Source: Seonamhaeicola sp. ML3 (GTDB lineage Bacteria > Bacteroidota > Bacteroidia > Flavobacteriales > Flavobacteriaceae). From it: 64,000 nucleotides of DNA. Shown piece after piece: positions 56,878-64,000 of the stretch; position 1 is the first letter of the stretch; each line of letters starts with the position of its first letter. The stretch lies in assembly GCF_023273855.1 (NCBI RefSeq), contig NZ_CP096884.1, positions 2,356,001 through 2,420,000 of the forward strand, written 5' to 3'. A program made the translations under genes and the position numbers. Under the pieces are notes generated by a model, which worked only from the letters and a program-made list of their open reading frames with translations, was not told the DNA's origin and made no database searches.

Positions 56878-58272
56878 ATGGCAGAAAATCAAGTAGATGG
56901 ATTAACCATTGAAGATAATTCAGGGGGAGAATTCGAAAGAACCCCGGTACCCGCTTCGAGATTAAAAGGTTGGAAATCTTTTTTAGGTATGTATGCAGGA
57001 GAACATGCTGCTGGTACTGAATTTATGATTGGTCCTCTGTTCTTAGCTGCAGGAGCCAGTTTAAAGGATTTAATATTAGGGCTGTTTATTGGTAATATCT
57101 TAGCTATTCTTACTTGGCGTTATATAGTAGCTCCTATAGCTGTATCCAACAAGCTAACATTGTATTATCAATTAGAAAAAATTGCCGGAAAACATTTGGT
57201 AAAGATATATAATGTTGTAAATGGCGTACTTTTCTGTTTCTTAGCAGGAGCGATGATTACGGTTTCTGCGAGTGCTGTAGGAATTCCATTTGATGTGAGT
57301 TTTTCTGTTCCTGAAAGTGTTTTTGGTTTAAGTAGTACTTCCTTTTCAATAATAGTTATTATCGTAGGTATAGTAATGACTATTGTAGCAGCAGCTGGTT
57401 ATAATATGGTATCTAAGTTTGCAAATATTGCGGCGCCTTGGATGATTGTAGTTTTTGCTGCTTGTGGTATATCGGCATTATCGCAAATGGATGTTGATTC
57501 ATGGAAAAGTTTAATAACAGAGTGGGATCAAGGGATTAGTGTAGTGCAATCTATTAATGGTAAAGTAGATTTTGGTTTTTGGAAAATTGTAATTTTTGCT
57601 TGGTTGTGTAATGCGGCTATGCATTTCGGAATGTCAGATTTAAGTATCATGCGTTTTGCCAAGGACAGTCGCGCAGGATGGGGACCTTCCATAGGAATGT
57701 TTTTAGGACATTACATGGCATGGATTTGCGCTTCATTTATGTTAGCAGCCCAAATCAAATTAACGGGTGATATTTCTGCTAACCCAGGTGCTCTTGCTTG
57801 GAGCGTTGTGGGATGGACTGGTATTATATGTGTGATTATAGCTGGTTGGACAACTGCTAACCCTACTATTTATAGAGCAGGTTTAGCTTTTCAAAGTTTG
57901 TTTTCGTCTAAATCTAAAGCATACTCTGGTGTGATTTTAGCAGGTATCGTAGCAACAATAGCTGGAATTTTTCCAACATTGTCAAGTAAATTGCTCGATT
58001 TTGTAGGCTTATATGGTACAATATTAGGCCCTATGGGAGGTGTGATATTTGTTAATCACTATCTTGCTAAAAAAATGGGATTCACTCAAGATTATGCCGA
58101 TGAGAAAGGATCTAGTTTTAATCTAGCTGTTTTATTGGCTTGGGTTATTCCTGTAGGTCTAGGGTTGTATTTTATTTTTGCTAAAGGTTTATTCCCTGCC
58201 TATGCGGTGATTCCTTGTTGGATAGCTTCAAGTGTATTGTACGTGCTTATTATGAAACTTCAAAAATCTTAA
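56878..58272 (+). CDS. NCS1-family (purine-cytosine permease-like) transporter, possible rhamnose-pathway permease
   Basis: This 464-residue integral membrane protein has about 12 hydrophobic segments. It shows features of the NCS1/purine-cytosine permease family, such as an early G-x-Y-A-G-E-H-A-A-G-T-E-F helix and N-C/N-A-A-M-H-F-G-M-S-D in the middle. Family members import nucleobases, allantoin, hydantoins or vitamins with a cation. Here the promoter carries the same operator as rhaEW and the gene follows the rhamnose block, so the substrate may be rhamnose, a uronate or an oligosaccharide-derived compound. That is inference. A 56-residue membrane protein follows after 3 bp. Confidence 0.85.
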   Translation: MAENQVDGLTIEDNSGGEFERTPVPASRLKGWKSFLGMYAGEHAAGTEFMIGPLFLAAGASLKDLILGLFIGNILAILTWRYIVAPIAVSNKLTLYYQLEKIAGKHLVKIYNVVNGVLFCFLAGAMITVSASAVGIPFDVSFSVPESVFGLSSTSFSIIVIIVGIVMTIVAAAGYNMVSKFANIAAPWMIVVFAACGISALSQMDVDSWKSLITEWDQGISVVQSINGKVDFGFWKIVIFAWLCNAAMHFGMSDLSIMRFAKDSRAGWGPSIGMFLGHYMAWICASFMLAAQIKLTGDISANPGALAWSVVGWTGIICVIIAGWTTANPTIYRAGLAFQSLFSSKSKAYSGVILAGIVATIAGIFPTLSSKLLDFVGLYGTILGPMGGVIFVNHYLAKKMGFTQDYADEKGSSFNLAVLLAWVIPVGLGLYFIFAKGLFPAYAVIPCWIASSVLYVLIMKLQKS

Positions 58273-58275
58273 ATT

Positions 58276-58446
58276 ATGAAAATACTTAAATTAGTTAGTG
58301 TTGTATCAATAGGTGTTTTAATTCTATTAGTAAGTATACTTTCATTTTTGGGTTCAATAGAAGTTGCGAATATGAAAATGCTTATGCTCATAGGTACAGT
58401 CGTTTGGTTTGTAGCCACTCCTTTTTGGATGAAAGAAGACGAATAA
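58276..58446 (+). CDS. Small two-helix membrane protein downstream of the NCS1 permease
   Basis: This ORF encodes 56 residues. It starts 3 bp after the permease stop and has two hydrophobic segments (about residues 5-27 and 34-50) and an acidic C terminus (M-K-E-D-E). Codon pattern and placement before a strong terminator at 58537 support a real gene co-transcribed with the permease. It may stabilise or regulate the transporter. No family was recognised. Confidence 0.7.
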   Translation: MKILKLVSVVSIGVLILLVSILSFLGSIEVANMKMLMLIGTVVWFVATPFWMKEDE

Positions 58447-58536
58447 CTACAGATATTATATAAGAGTTGGCTAAGTGATTTCTCTTGATATTATATTTAG
58501 AGATAAATAATAGAGGGCTTTTAATAAAACTTATTT

Positions 58537-58570
58537 AGAGGTGTGTTTAATGATGCACCTCTTTTTATTT
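58537..58570 (+). terminator. Rho-independent terminator after the NCS1 permease unit
   Basis: AGAGGTG (58537-58543) pairs with CACCTCT (58556-58562), followed by TTTTATTT. It closes the permease/small-protein transcription unit. Confidence 0.85.
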
Positions 58571-58592
58571 GTAAATTAAAAACTAATAAAAA

Positions 58593-58630
58593 AACAGGTT
58601 TTACTCTCAGTTACGATTTTTTTATGTTTT
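58593..58630 (+). promoter_or_regulatory. Weak candidate operator/promoter before the FucP-type permease
   Basis: AACAGGTTTT at 58593 shares the ACAGG of the common element, and a -7-like TATGTTTT begins at 58623, 30 bp away. Only 5-6 of 10 core bases match, so this is a tentative sixth regulon member. Confidence 0.25.
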
Positions 58631-58722
58631 TTTATGAGAAAGATGTATTGAAAGATTAGCTATCACTAAATAAATTAAATTTTAAGGGTAGTAAAGTAGA
58701 ACAATAATATTTATTAGATATC

Positions 58723-60057
58723 ATGTCCAAACAAGAAGTATCCAACAAGTCTAATGCCAATTATCTTGTTCCAATTTTAATAATAGGCGGTTTATTTTTC
58801 ATTTTCGGTTTTGTTACCTGGGTTAATGGGGCGTTAATTCCATACATGAAAGTTATTAACGAACTCACCGAAGCACAATCCTTTCTAGTGGCATCAGCAT
58901 CTTATATTTCTTTTGTTGTAATGGCATTGCCAGCCTCGAACATTATATCCCGGTTAGGATATCAAAAAAGTATGTCGTTAGGCTTAGTGGTTATGGGCTT
59001 GGGAGCTTTGGTATTTATTCCAGCTGCCAATGCTAGAACTTACTGGATGTTTTTAACAGGACTTTTTATTCAAGGAGCGGGTATGACATTACTTCAAACG
59101 GCATCAAACCCTTATATCACCATACTTGGACCTATTGAAAGCGGGGCAAAACGTATAGCTATCATGGGAATAGCTAATAAAGTAGCAGGAGGTTTAGGAT
59201 CTATTATTTTTGGAGCCATCCTGTTAACGGGTATAGACGGCGTTAGTGAGAAGCTCAAAGTATTAACAGATATAGAAAAGGAATCTTTGTTAAACGATAC
59301 TGCTAGCGAGGTAGTAGTGCCATACATCGTTATGGCTGTTGTTCTTTTCATTTTAGGAGTGCTTATAAGAAAGGTGTCACTGCCAGACGTTTCAGCAGAA
59401 CCTATTGTTGATGAAAATAACAGAGAAACAACTAAAAAGAGCATTTTACAATTTCCACATCTACTTTTAGGTGTGCTTGTTTTGTTTGTTTATGTAGGTG
59501 CTGAAGTTATTGCAGGAGACTCCATCATTACATATGGTATTTCTTTGGGTATTTCTCCCGATGAAGCCAAGTTCTTTACATCCTTTACGCTATTAGCCAT
59601 GGTGGCTACATATGCATTGGGAGTCTTTTTAATACCTAAATACATTAGTCAGTCTATAGCCTTAAGGTCTAGTGCTATTTTAGGAATTATTTTTTCGTTT
59701 TGTATACTTTTTACAGAAGGGTTTACATCCATCATTTTTGTTGCGGCACTTGGCATAGCTAATGCTTTGGTGTGGCCAGCAGTTTGGCCTTTGGCATTAA
59801 CCGGGTTGGGCAAGTTTACAGAAAAGGGTTCAGCTTTGTTAATAATGGCTATATCAGGAGGAGCTATTATCCCGCCAATTTATGGCTACATTGTAGACTC
59901 AAGCAAAGAGAAACTTATCCAATCAGGTTTAAATGAAGCTACTGCAATAACAGAATCTGCAACAAACGGTTATTGGGTGCTTTTACCCTGTTACATTATT
60001 ATTCTATTCTATGCTTTTTGGGGCTATAAAGTGGGTTTAAAAAGGTCTAATCACTGA
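58723..60057 (+). CDS. FucP/GlcP-type sugar:proton symporter (MFS)
   Basis: This 444-residue major facilitator protein has 12 predicted membrane helices. The opening G-G-L-F-F-I-F-G-F-V-T-W-V-N-G, the loop S-R-L-G-Y-Q-K-S and Q-T-A-S-N-P-Y are hallmarks of the FucP/GluP family. Such permeases import L-fucose, glucose, galactose or, in many Bacteroidota, L-rhamnose. Its position after the rhamnose catabolic genes suggests L-rhamnose as the substrate. It has its own upstream region after a terminator. Whether it or the NCS1 permease is the main rhamnose importer is open. Confidence 0.88.
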   Translation: MSKQEVSNKSNANYLVPILIIGGLFFIFGFVTWVNGALIPYMKVINELTEAQSFLVASASYISFVVMALPASNIISRLGYQKSMSLGLVVMGLGALVFIPAANARTYWMFLTGLFIQGAGMTLLQTASNPYITILGPIESGAKRIAIMGIANKVAGGLGSIIFGAILLTGIDGVSEKLKVLTDIEKESLLNDTASEVVVPYIVMAVVLFILGVLIRKVSLPDVSAEPIVDENNRETTKKSILQFPHLLLGVLVLFVYVGAEVIAGDSIITYGISLGISPDEAKFFTSFTLLAMVATYALGVFLIPKYISQSIALRSSAILGIIFSFCILFTEGFTSIIFVAALGIANALVWPAVWPLALTGLGKFTEKGSALLIMAISGGAIIPPIYGYIVDSSKEKLIQSGLNEATAITESATNGYWVLLPCYIIILFYAFWGYKVGLKRSNH

Positions 60058-60123
60058 AGAAAAGTAAGCAGAAAGAACAAATGATTTAGGTTGGAAAATG
60101 TGTATACCCTAATAAGTAATTGT

Positions 60124-60276
60124 TTAATCTAACGAGTTTTTAGTAACAAACCAGCGCCAACCTATTAAAGCTAATTGTAATTTTGAAGCTTTTGCAAGAT
60201 CAAGTCCTCTTTTAGAGTAACTAGGTAAAAGTATTTTGTTAATCTTAGCTAAAACTTTAAATAGTTTCTTCTGCAT
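60124..60276 (-). CDS. Small basic protein (50 aa) resembling flavobacterial proteins often labelled SsrA-binding
   Basis: A 50-residue ORF on the minus strand begins M-Q-K-K-L-F-K-V-L-A-K-I-N-K and ends G-W-R-W-F-V-T-K-N-S-L-D. From memory, short proteins with this pattern (L-A-K-x-N-K, L-L-P-S, L-D-L-x-K-A, G-W-R-x-x-V-T) are widespread in Flavobacteriia and often carry an SsrA-binding-protein label that the length does not justify. It is basic and amphipathic with no signal peptide. It is convergent with the permease gene. Function unknown. Confidence 0.65.
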   Translation of the reverse strand: MQKKLFKVLAKINKILLPSYSKRGLDLAKASKLQLALIGWRWFVTKNSLD

Positions 60277-60732
60277 CTATGGAATCTTCTTATAGAGTTT
60301 AAAGATAGTAAAACTTATTCTAGACTAAGTTTTACATATTTTGGGTGTTAGAACATTGTAATGATTAAAAGAACTAAATCAATTACAATTTTGGCAAGTG
60401 TTATCATATTTTATTAAGTGGTTTAAGGGTTAATAAATGGTTTTTATATCAATGTTTTTTTAAGATATATAAACAGGAATATGTCCTCCAAACGTTTTAA
60501 TAAAAATCGATGAAATTGAATATAGAATTGTAAGTACAAAAATGATTTTGGTTTTGTGAAATAAGTGACTTGCTTTATTTATGTTTTAAAATGTAGTTTT
60601 AATATTCGTTTTTTGTTATAATTCGTAATAATTATAGGTGTTTTTTGAGCATGTTTTTTGAAACCTAGGGGCTTTTTATTTTGAAAAAGTAGTTTTAGGA
60701 TGTTTTTATCTTTTTTATATAATAGTTCCAAT
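60277..60732. other. AT-rich intergenic region without recognisable gene
   Basis: About 450 bp of very AT-rich DNA. The longest start-to-stop stretch noticed is an 18-codon peptide at 60361 that ends after a hydrophobic run and looks like chance or a remnant. No operator copy, repeat or RNA gene was seen. Confidence 0.6.
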
Positions 60733-60761
60733 AAAAAAAGCACTCTTAAAAAAGAGTGCTT
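60733..60761 (-). terminator. Rho-independent terminator for the M56 gene
   Basis: On the minus strand AAGCACTCTT pairs with AAGAGTGCTT around a short T loop, followed by TTTTTATT. It lies 28 bp past the end of the M56 protein gene. Confidence 0.85.
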
Positions 60762-60788
60762 AAGTATGTGTTTTTTTGGAGGTTTATT

Positions 60789-63521
60789 CTATTTTTTCGT
60801 GGTGATTTCCAATACGCCATTTTTAACCTTTATCCCATATTTTTCTTTGGCTTCTTGTCCTTTTAGAACTTTTATTGATTTAATATTTTTAGGAGATAGT
60901 TTTTTAGCTTTTCTTAAAGAAGATTTTTTACTATCAATAAATACTAAATCTATTTCATTTATTTTAACTATTGAATGACCTTCAAAAGTAATATTTCCAG
61001 TTTTTTCATAGTAAATGATTCTATTTTTTTGCCCCTCATTACTCATCTTGATAGTGTGGGTTTTGTTTTTTTCGTCTACTGAAAATAATCTAAGTTTGTT
61101 GAGTGATGTAGAGTCCGATAAGGCATTTCTACCTACTTTGATTGTCCTAGGATTTATACTTGTTTTAGATTTTGTCTTTATCATTACAGCACCATTTTGG
61201 CCTCTATCACCAAAAGGGATAGTCGCACTTTCTCCCTTCAATACAGTAATTGATTCTATTTGGTCTGAATACATATTTTCATATACAGACTTCTCAACTT
61301 CCTTTCCGTCAATTATAAATATGGGATTTTGAATATCTTGGCTTTTATCATCAGTTTGATCTTTGGTATTTACTTTTTTACGTACTGATTTCCAAATAAT
61401 GGAATCTGCGTTAATAATATGTCCACCTTGTTTGAATACAGGTTTTTCGCTGACTTTAGAGAAGTCTTTGTCTTTTTTATTTTTAGGAAGTTTTAAGTTA
61501 GAGGTTCTAACAATAACTCGGCCACTCATGTCGTTGCCAACTTCTATTTGTGGAATGGGGTTATTATTGTCGTCCCAAGTAGAACTGATTTTATTTATTT
61601 CACTTTCAGCAGTTATACTAATCTTGGTTATTTCTCCTTTACTGTTTCTTTCTAGGTCTTCAAACTTGACTTTTATGCCTTTTTCTAGTAAGTTTTTAGA
61701 ATATACTTTTAAACTTTTATTAGAAATGTCTTTTGTTAATATGTAACGATGCTCACTTATTGTATTTAGATGATGTACTTTACCATACTTAGGATTATTG
61801 TTTTTATCTAAAGAGTATGCAATCGTTGAATTAGTTTTTGGATTGTATAAAATCACACATGTTTCCTCAGCCGAAGTTGTTATTTTTCTCAAATTTTTTC
61901 CTTTACCTATACTGTAGGACATTAAATGCCCTTCACTGCGTTTAGATTCGTACATTTCGAAGGAAAAATCAATATCATATTGCTCTTTGAGGCGTTTCTT
62001 TTGCTCAGTCAAGATTTCTGGTGTAGCATTTTTATTCATTATTATTTTAATAATATCACTTTCATTTTTAGCAGATTCAAGACTTCTTATAAAATTTACG
62101 GTATTGATATTAAAATAATTTTCTTGTTTGTTAAATTGGATAAGAATGGTCTCTAAGGGATGAGCAGAAGCTATTCTATAAGATTCTTCTGCATCATTTT
62201 TACTAATTGTGAAAAATATTGAATTAATAAAATGACCTGCATCTCTTCCAATCTCTTTTAGATTAAATTGAAATCCTTTGTCATTTAAATCCTTTTCTAA
62301 AGTTTTAAGTCGGGTATCGGTAAAGTTATTGTGAATAATAAACTTTTCTATTTCTTGACTTTCTCTTTCTTCAGCTCTAACACCAAATGCTTCGTTATTT
62401 TTATAAAAATAAAAGGAATGTATTGGGTTATTATTGTTATTTACAGCCTTAAATGTACAGTGTCCACCATTTTGAATTTCAAATTTTGTATCAATACTGG
62501 TTATTTCATTGTTACTATTCCGTTTTAAATTAGTATAAGTGAATGTAATATTGTTTGCTACTAATTGGGTTTCAATGTCCTTTAATAATATGTTAGAGAG
62601 ATCTTTATGTATTTTAATCTCTATTGTGTTATCAATTAATTGTTGATTGTTCAAGATAGGTTTGTCAATGTACACTTCTACTGTGTTAAAACTCATTAAA
62701 AACCAACTTAAAGCAGGAAGAATTAACAAGTATTTGAAAAGATTTATTCTTTTCGATTTTGATTTTTGTAACATAACGATTCGTTTTTTGATTAATGAAT
62801 TATAAAAATTATTGGTTAAAGCCAATTGATGAGTTGGCATACTTGTTTTGAGCAATATGTTTTGATAATCTTTTTTACAAGCTACTTTTTGCTGTGTGTT
62901 TTTGTCGGCTATAAATTCCAAATTTTGTTTTAAATCTCTGTTATATAACCATATAATAGGGTTGAGCCAGAGTATGGTGCTTACCAATTGAGATATGAGA
63001 ATATCGATTGAATGCCACTGATTTACATGTACTTTCTCATGTGTTAGAATTTGTTGTAATTCGTTTTTGTCGAATAATTTAGGGTTGTAAACTATCCATC
63101 TAAAAAATGAAAAAGGATTGGTGTTGGAATCTGTTTCTACTAAGGTAAATCCAGTTTGTTTAGTTTTTTTCTGTTTTACGAGAAGATAAGTTAGAGATGA
63201 TAACTGAAACAATAACCTAACTAAAAAAAATACCACACCAGAAAAATAGAGGTAGGTAATAATATCTAACGGACTCAAAGTCGCATCATACACCTGTTGA
63301 GTAATGACTGGAATCGTGTTGTTGAACATATAATCATCGAGTATCATTGGAGAACGTTCTATATATATGGGGATAATAATAAAAGGAACCGAAAAAGCAG
63401 CAACTAGGCCAACTAGCAAAAAAGCCCTGCTCCACTCGAAAAAGGTGTCGCGTTGTAGAAAAATTTTATAACAAGCATAGAAAATTAGAATGATAGCACT
63501 GGCTTTTAACAAGTATTCCAT
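60789..63521 (-). CDS. BlaR1-like M56-family metallopeptidase/sensor with TonB-plug-like domain
   Basis: This 910-residue protein has an N-terminal membrane domain with helices near 5-22, 32-52, 88-112 and 265-282. The M56 zinc motif is H-E-K-V-H at 161-165, with E-F-I-A-D downstream as third-ligand region. The long periplasmic part contains repeated D/E-I-E-T/D-L-x-x-x-x-I-x-F-x-x-x-x-R-N modules. Near the C terminus there is a TonB-receptor-plug-like segment (I-I-D-G-K-E-V, then G-E-S-A-T-I-P-F-G-D-R-G-Q-N-G-A), common in Bacteroidota BlaR1 relatives. It is 2 bp behind the BlaI-type repressor gene. It probably senses an envelope signal and inactivates the repressor; the ligand is unknown and need not be a beta-lactam. 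Confidence 0.85.
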   Translation of the reverse strand: MEYLLKASAIILIFYACYKIFLQRDTFFEWSRAFLLVGLVAAFSVPFIIIPIYIERSPMILDDYMFNNTIPVITQQVYDATLSPLDIITYLYFSGVVFFLVRLLFQLSSLTYLLVKQKKTKQTGFTLVETDSNTNPFSFFRWIVYNPKLFDKNELQQILTHEKVHVNQWHSIDILISQLVSTILWLNPIIWLYNRDLKQNLEFIADKNTQQKVACKKDYQNILLKTSMPTHQLALTNNFYNSLIKKRIVMLQKSKSKRINLFKYLLILPALSWFLMSFNTVEVYIDKPILNNQQLIDNTIEIKIHKDLSNILLKDIETQLVANNITFTYTNLKRNSNNEITSIDTKFEIQNGGHCTFKAVNNNNNPIHSFYFYKNNEAFGVRAEERESQEIEKFIIHNNFTDTRLKTLEKDLNDKGFQFNLKEIGRDAGHFINSIFFTISKNDAEESYRIASAHPLETILIQFNKQENYFNINTVNFIRSLESAKNESDIIKIIMNKNATPEILTEQKKRLKEQYDIDFSFEMYESKRSEGHLMSYSIGKGKNLRKITTSAEETCVILYNPKTNSTIAYSLDKNNNPKYGKVHHLNTISEHRYILTKDISNKSLKVYSKNLLEKGIKVKFEDLERNSKGEITKISITAESEINKISSTWDDNNNPIPQIEVGNDMSGRVIVRTSNLKLPKNKKDKDFSKVSEKPVFKQGGHIINADSIIWKSVRKKVNTKDQTDDKSQDIQNPIFIIDGKEVEKSVYENMYSDQIESITVLKGESATIPFGDRGQNGAVMIKTKSKTSINPRTIKVGRNALSDSTSLNKLRLFSVDEKNKTHTIKMSNEGQKNRIIYYEKTGNITFEGHSIVKINEIDLVFIDSKKSSLRKAKKLSPKNIKSIKVLKGQEAKEKYGIKVKNGVLEITTKK

Positions 63522-63523
63522 GG

Positions 63524-63883
63524 TTAGTTGTTTTTTTCTATGAGTTTTATAATCTCTTTCAGTTCCTCAACACTTATTTTTTCTTCTTTGGCAAAAAACG
63601 AAACTACGTTTTTGTAAGAGTCGTTAAAATAATTGCTTATGGCCGTGTTCATAAATCCTTTTCTATAGGATTCCTTGGTAACAATAGGGTGGTACTGATG
63701 TGTTTTTCCATAAGCTGTATAGCCAACATAACCTTTGTCTACTAAGTTTCTAATAATAGTAGAAAGGGTGTTATAATGAGGTTTATCTGAAGTAATTTCG
63801 TTAAGCACATCTTTAACAAAAGCTTTTTTGAGCTTCCATAGTATGTGCATGATTTCTTCCTCCTTGTTCGTTAGTTTTTCCAT
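63524..63883 (-). CDS. BlaI/MecI-family transcriptional repressor
   Basis: This 119-residue winged-helix protein opens L-T-N-K-E-E-E-I-M-H-I-L-W-K-L and contains Y-N-T-L-S-T-I-I-R-N-L-V-D-K-G-Y-V, the recognition-helix signature of BlaI/MecI. The C-terminal half is a dimerisation region (S-Y-F-N-D-S, F-A-K-E-E-K-I-S-V-E-E-L). It represses its own operon with the M56 sensor until the sensor triggers its cleavage. Three copies of a 16-bp inverted repeat lie upstream at 63928-63983, the probable operator. Confidence 0.92.
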   Translation of the reverse strand: MEKLTNKEEEIMHILWKLKKAFVKDVLNEITSDKPHYNTLSTIIRNLVDKGYVGYTAYGKTHQYHPIVTKESYRKGFMNTAISNYFNDSYKNVVSFFAKEEKISVEELKEIIKLIEKNN

Positions 63884-63927
63884 TATGCTTTATTTTATTA
63901 ATTCAGGCAATGATATAACAAACCTAA

Positions 63928-63983
63928 AACTATTTTTTTAGTTAAACAACTATGTTTGTAGTTATTTAACTGTTTTTATAGTT
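63928..63983 (-). promoter_or_regulatory. Three-copy operator array for the BlaI-type repressor
   Basis: Three 16-bp inverted repeats of the form AACTRT-N4-5-TAGTT occur: AACTATTTTTTTAGTT (63928), AACTATGTTTGTAGTT (63948) and AACTGTTTTTATAGTT (63968). Their starts are exactly 20 bp apart, close to two helical turns. They lie 45-100 bp upstream of the blaI start. Confidence 0.75.
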
Positions 63984-64000
63984 TTTAAAAAACTTTCTAC

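Noticed and set aside
60361-60417. Eighteen-codon ORF with a signal-like hydrophobic run
   Set aside because: Too short, no continuation in any frame and no neighbour context; probably chance or a remnant.
61363-61746. 127-residue plus-strand open frame inside the M56 gene
   Set aside because: Antisense to a clear M56 protein, hydrophobic low-complexity product and no promoter; a shadow frame.
63988-64000. Possible fourth copy of the BlaI operator at the window end
   Set aside because: AACTTTCTAC starts at 63991, out of the 20-bp register, and the window ends before a second half-site.

Overview
The window is AT-rich DNA typical of a marine Flavobacteriaceae member (Bacteroidota). The supporting signs are TAnnTTTG-type -7 promoter elements, many SPII lipoproteins, a hybrid two-component system (HTCS), two proteins with type IX secretion (T9SS) C-terminal sorting domains, FucP-type sugar permeases and a BlaI/M56 pair. 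No rRNA, tRNA, CRISPR array or transposase was seen.

Bases 1-46874 form a large polysaccharide utilization locus (PUL) for a sulfated, rhamnose-rich, uronate-containing polymer. Its genes are the end of a GH78 rhamnosidase, three GH106-type rhamnosidases, three GH43-type proteins, two GH2 enzymes (one with the N-x-K-G signature of beta-glucuronidases), a clan GH-A hydrolase, a BNR_4 beta-propeller resembling ulvan lyases, two heparinase II/III-like lyases, a Tat-exported lipoprotein of unknown function, a DUF1961 lipoprotein, a lactonase-like propeller and six S1 sulfatases. Green-algal ulvan or a related rhamnan/uronan sulfate is the best substrate guess. No SusC/SusD pair and no GH88/GH105 is present here, so the locus must continue outside or be complemented elsewhere.

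Bases 46920-55719 hold L-rhamnose catabolism: a GntR regulator, the bifunctional rhamnulose-1-phosphate aldolase/lactaldehyde dehydrogenase (RhaEW type), rhamnose isomerase, rhamnulokinase, a tandem class II aldolase-like protein and an FMN lactate dehydrogenase. Then come an esterase on the minus strand, an NCS1-family permease with a 56-residue membrane protein, and a FucP-type permease. Bases 60124-64000 leave the sugar theme: a 50-residue conserved-looking protein, a BlaR1-like M56 protein and a BlaI-type repressor behind a three-copy operator.

The main discovery is a shared promoter architecture. A conserved element (core TACAGGATAG) lies exactly 29 bp upstream of a TAnnTTTG-like -7 box in front of the GH2 operon (10118), the GH-A/sulfatase operon (31503), the GH106/lyase operon (38942), rhaEW (48300) and the NCS1 permease (56878). 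It ties three PUL transcription units, rhamnose catabolism and a permease family not normally linked to sugars into one regulon. Likely regulators are the HTCS at 5911 or one of two paralogous GntR proteins (4697, 46920).
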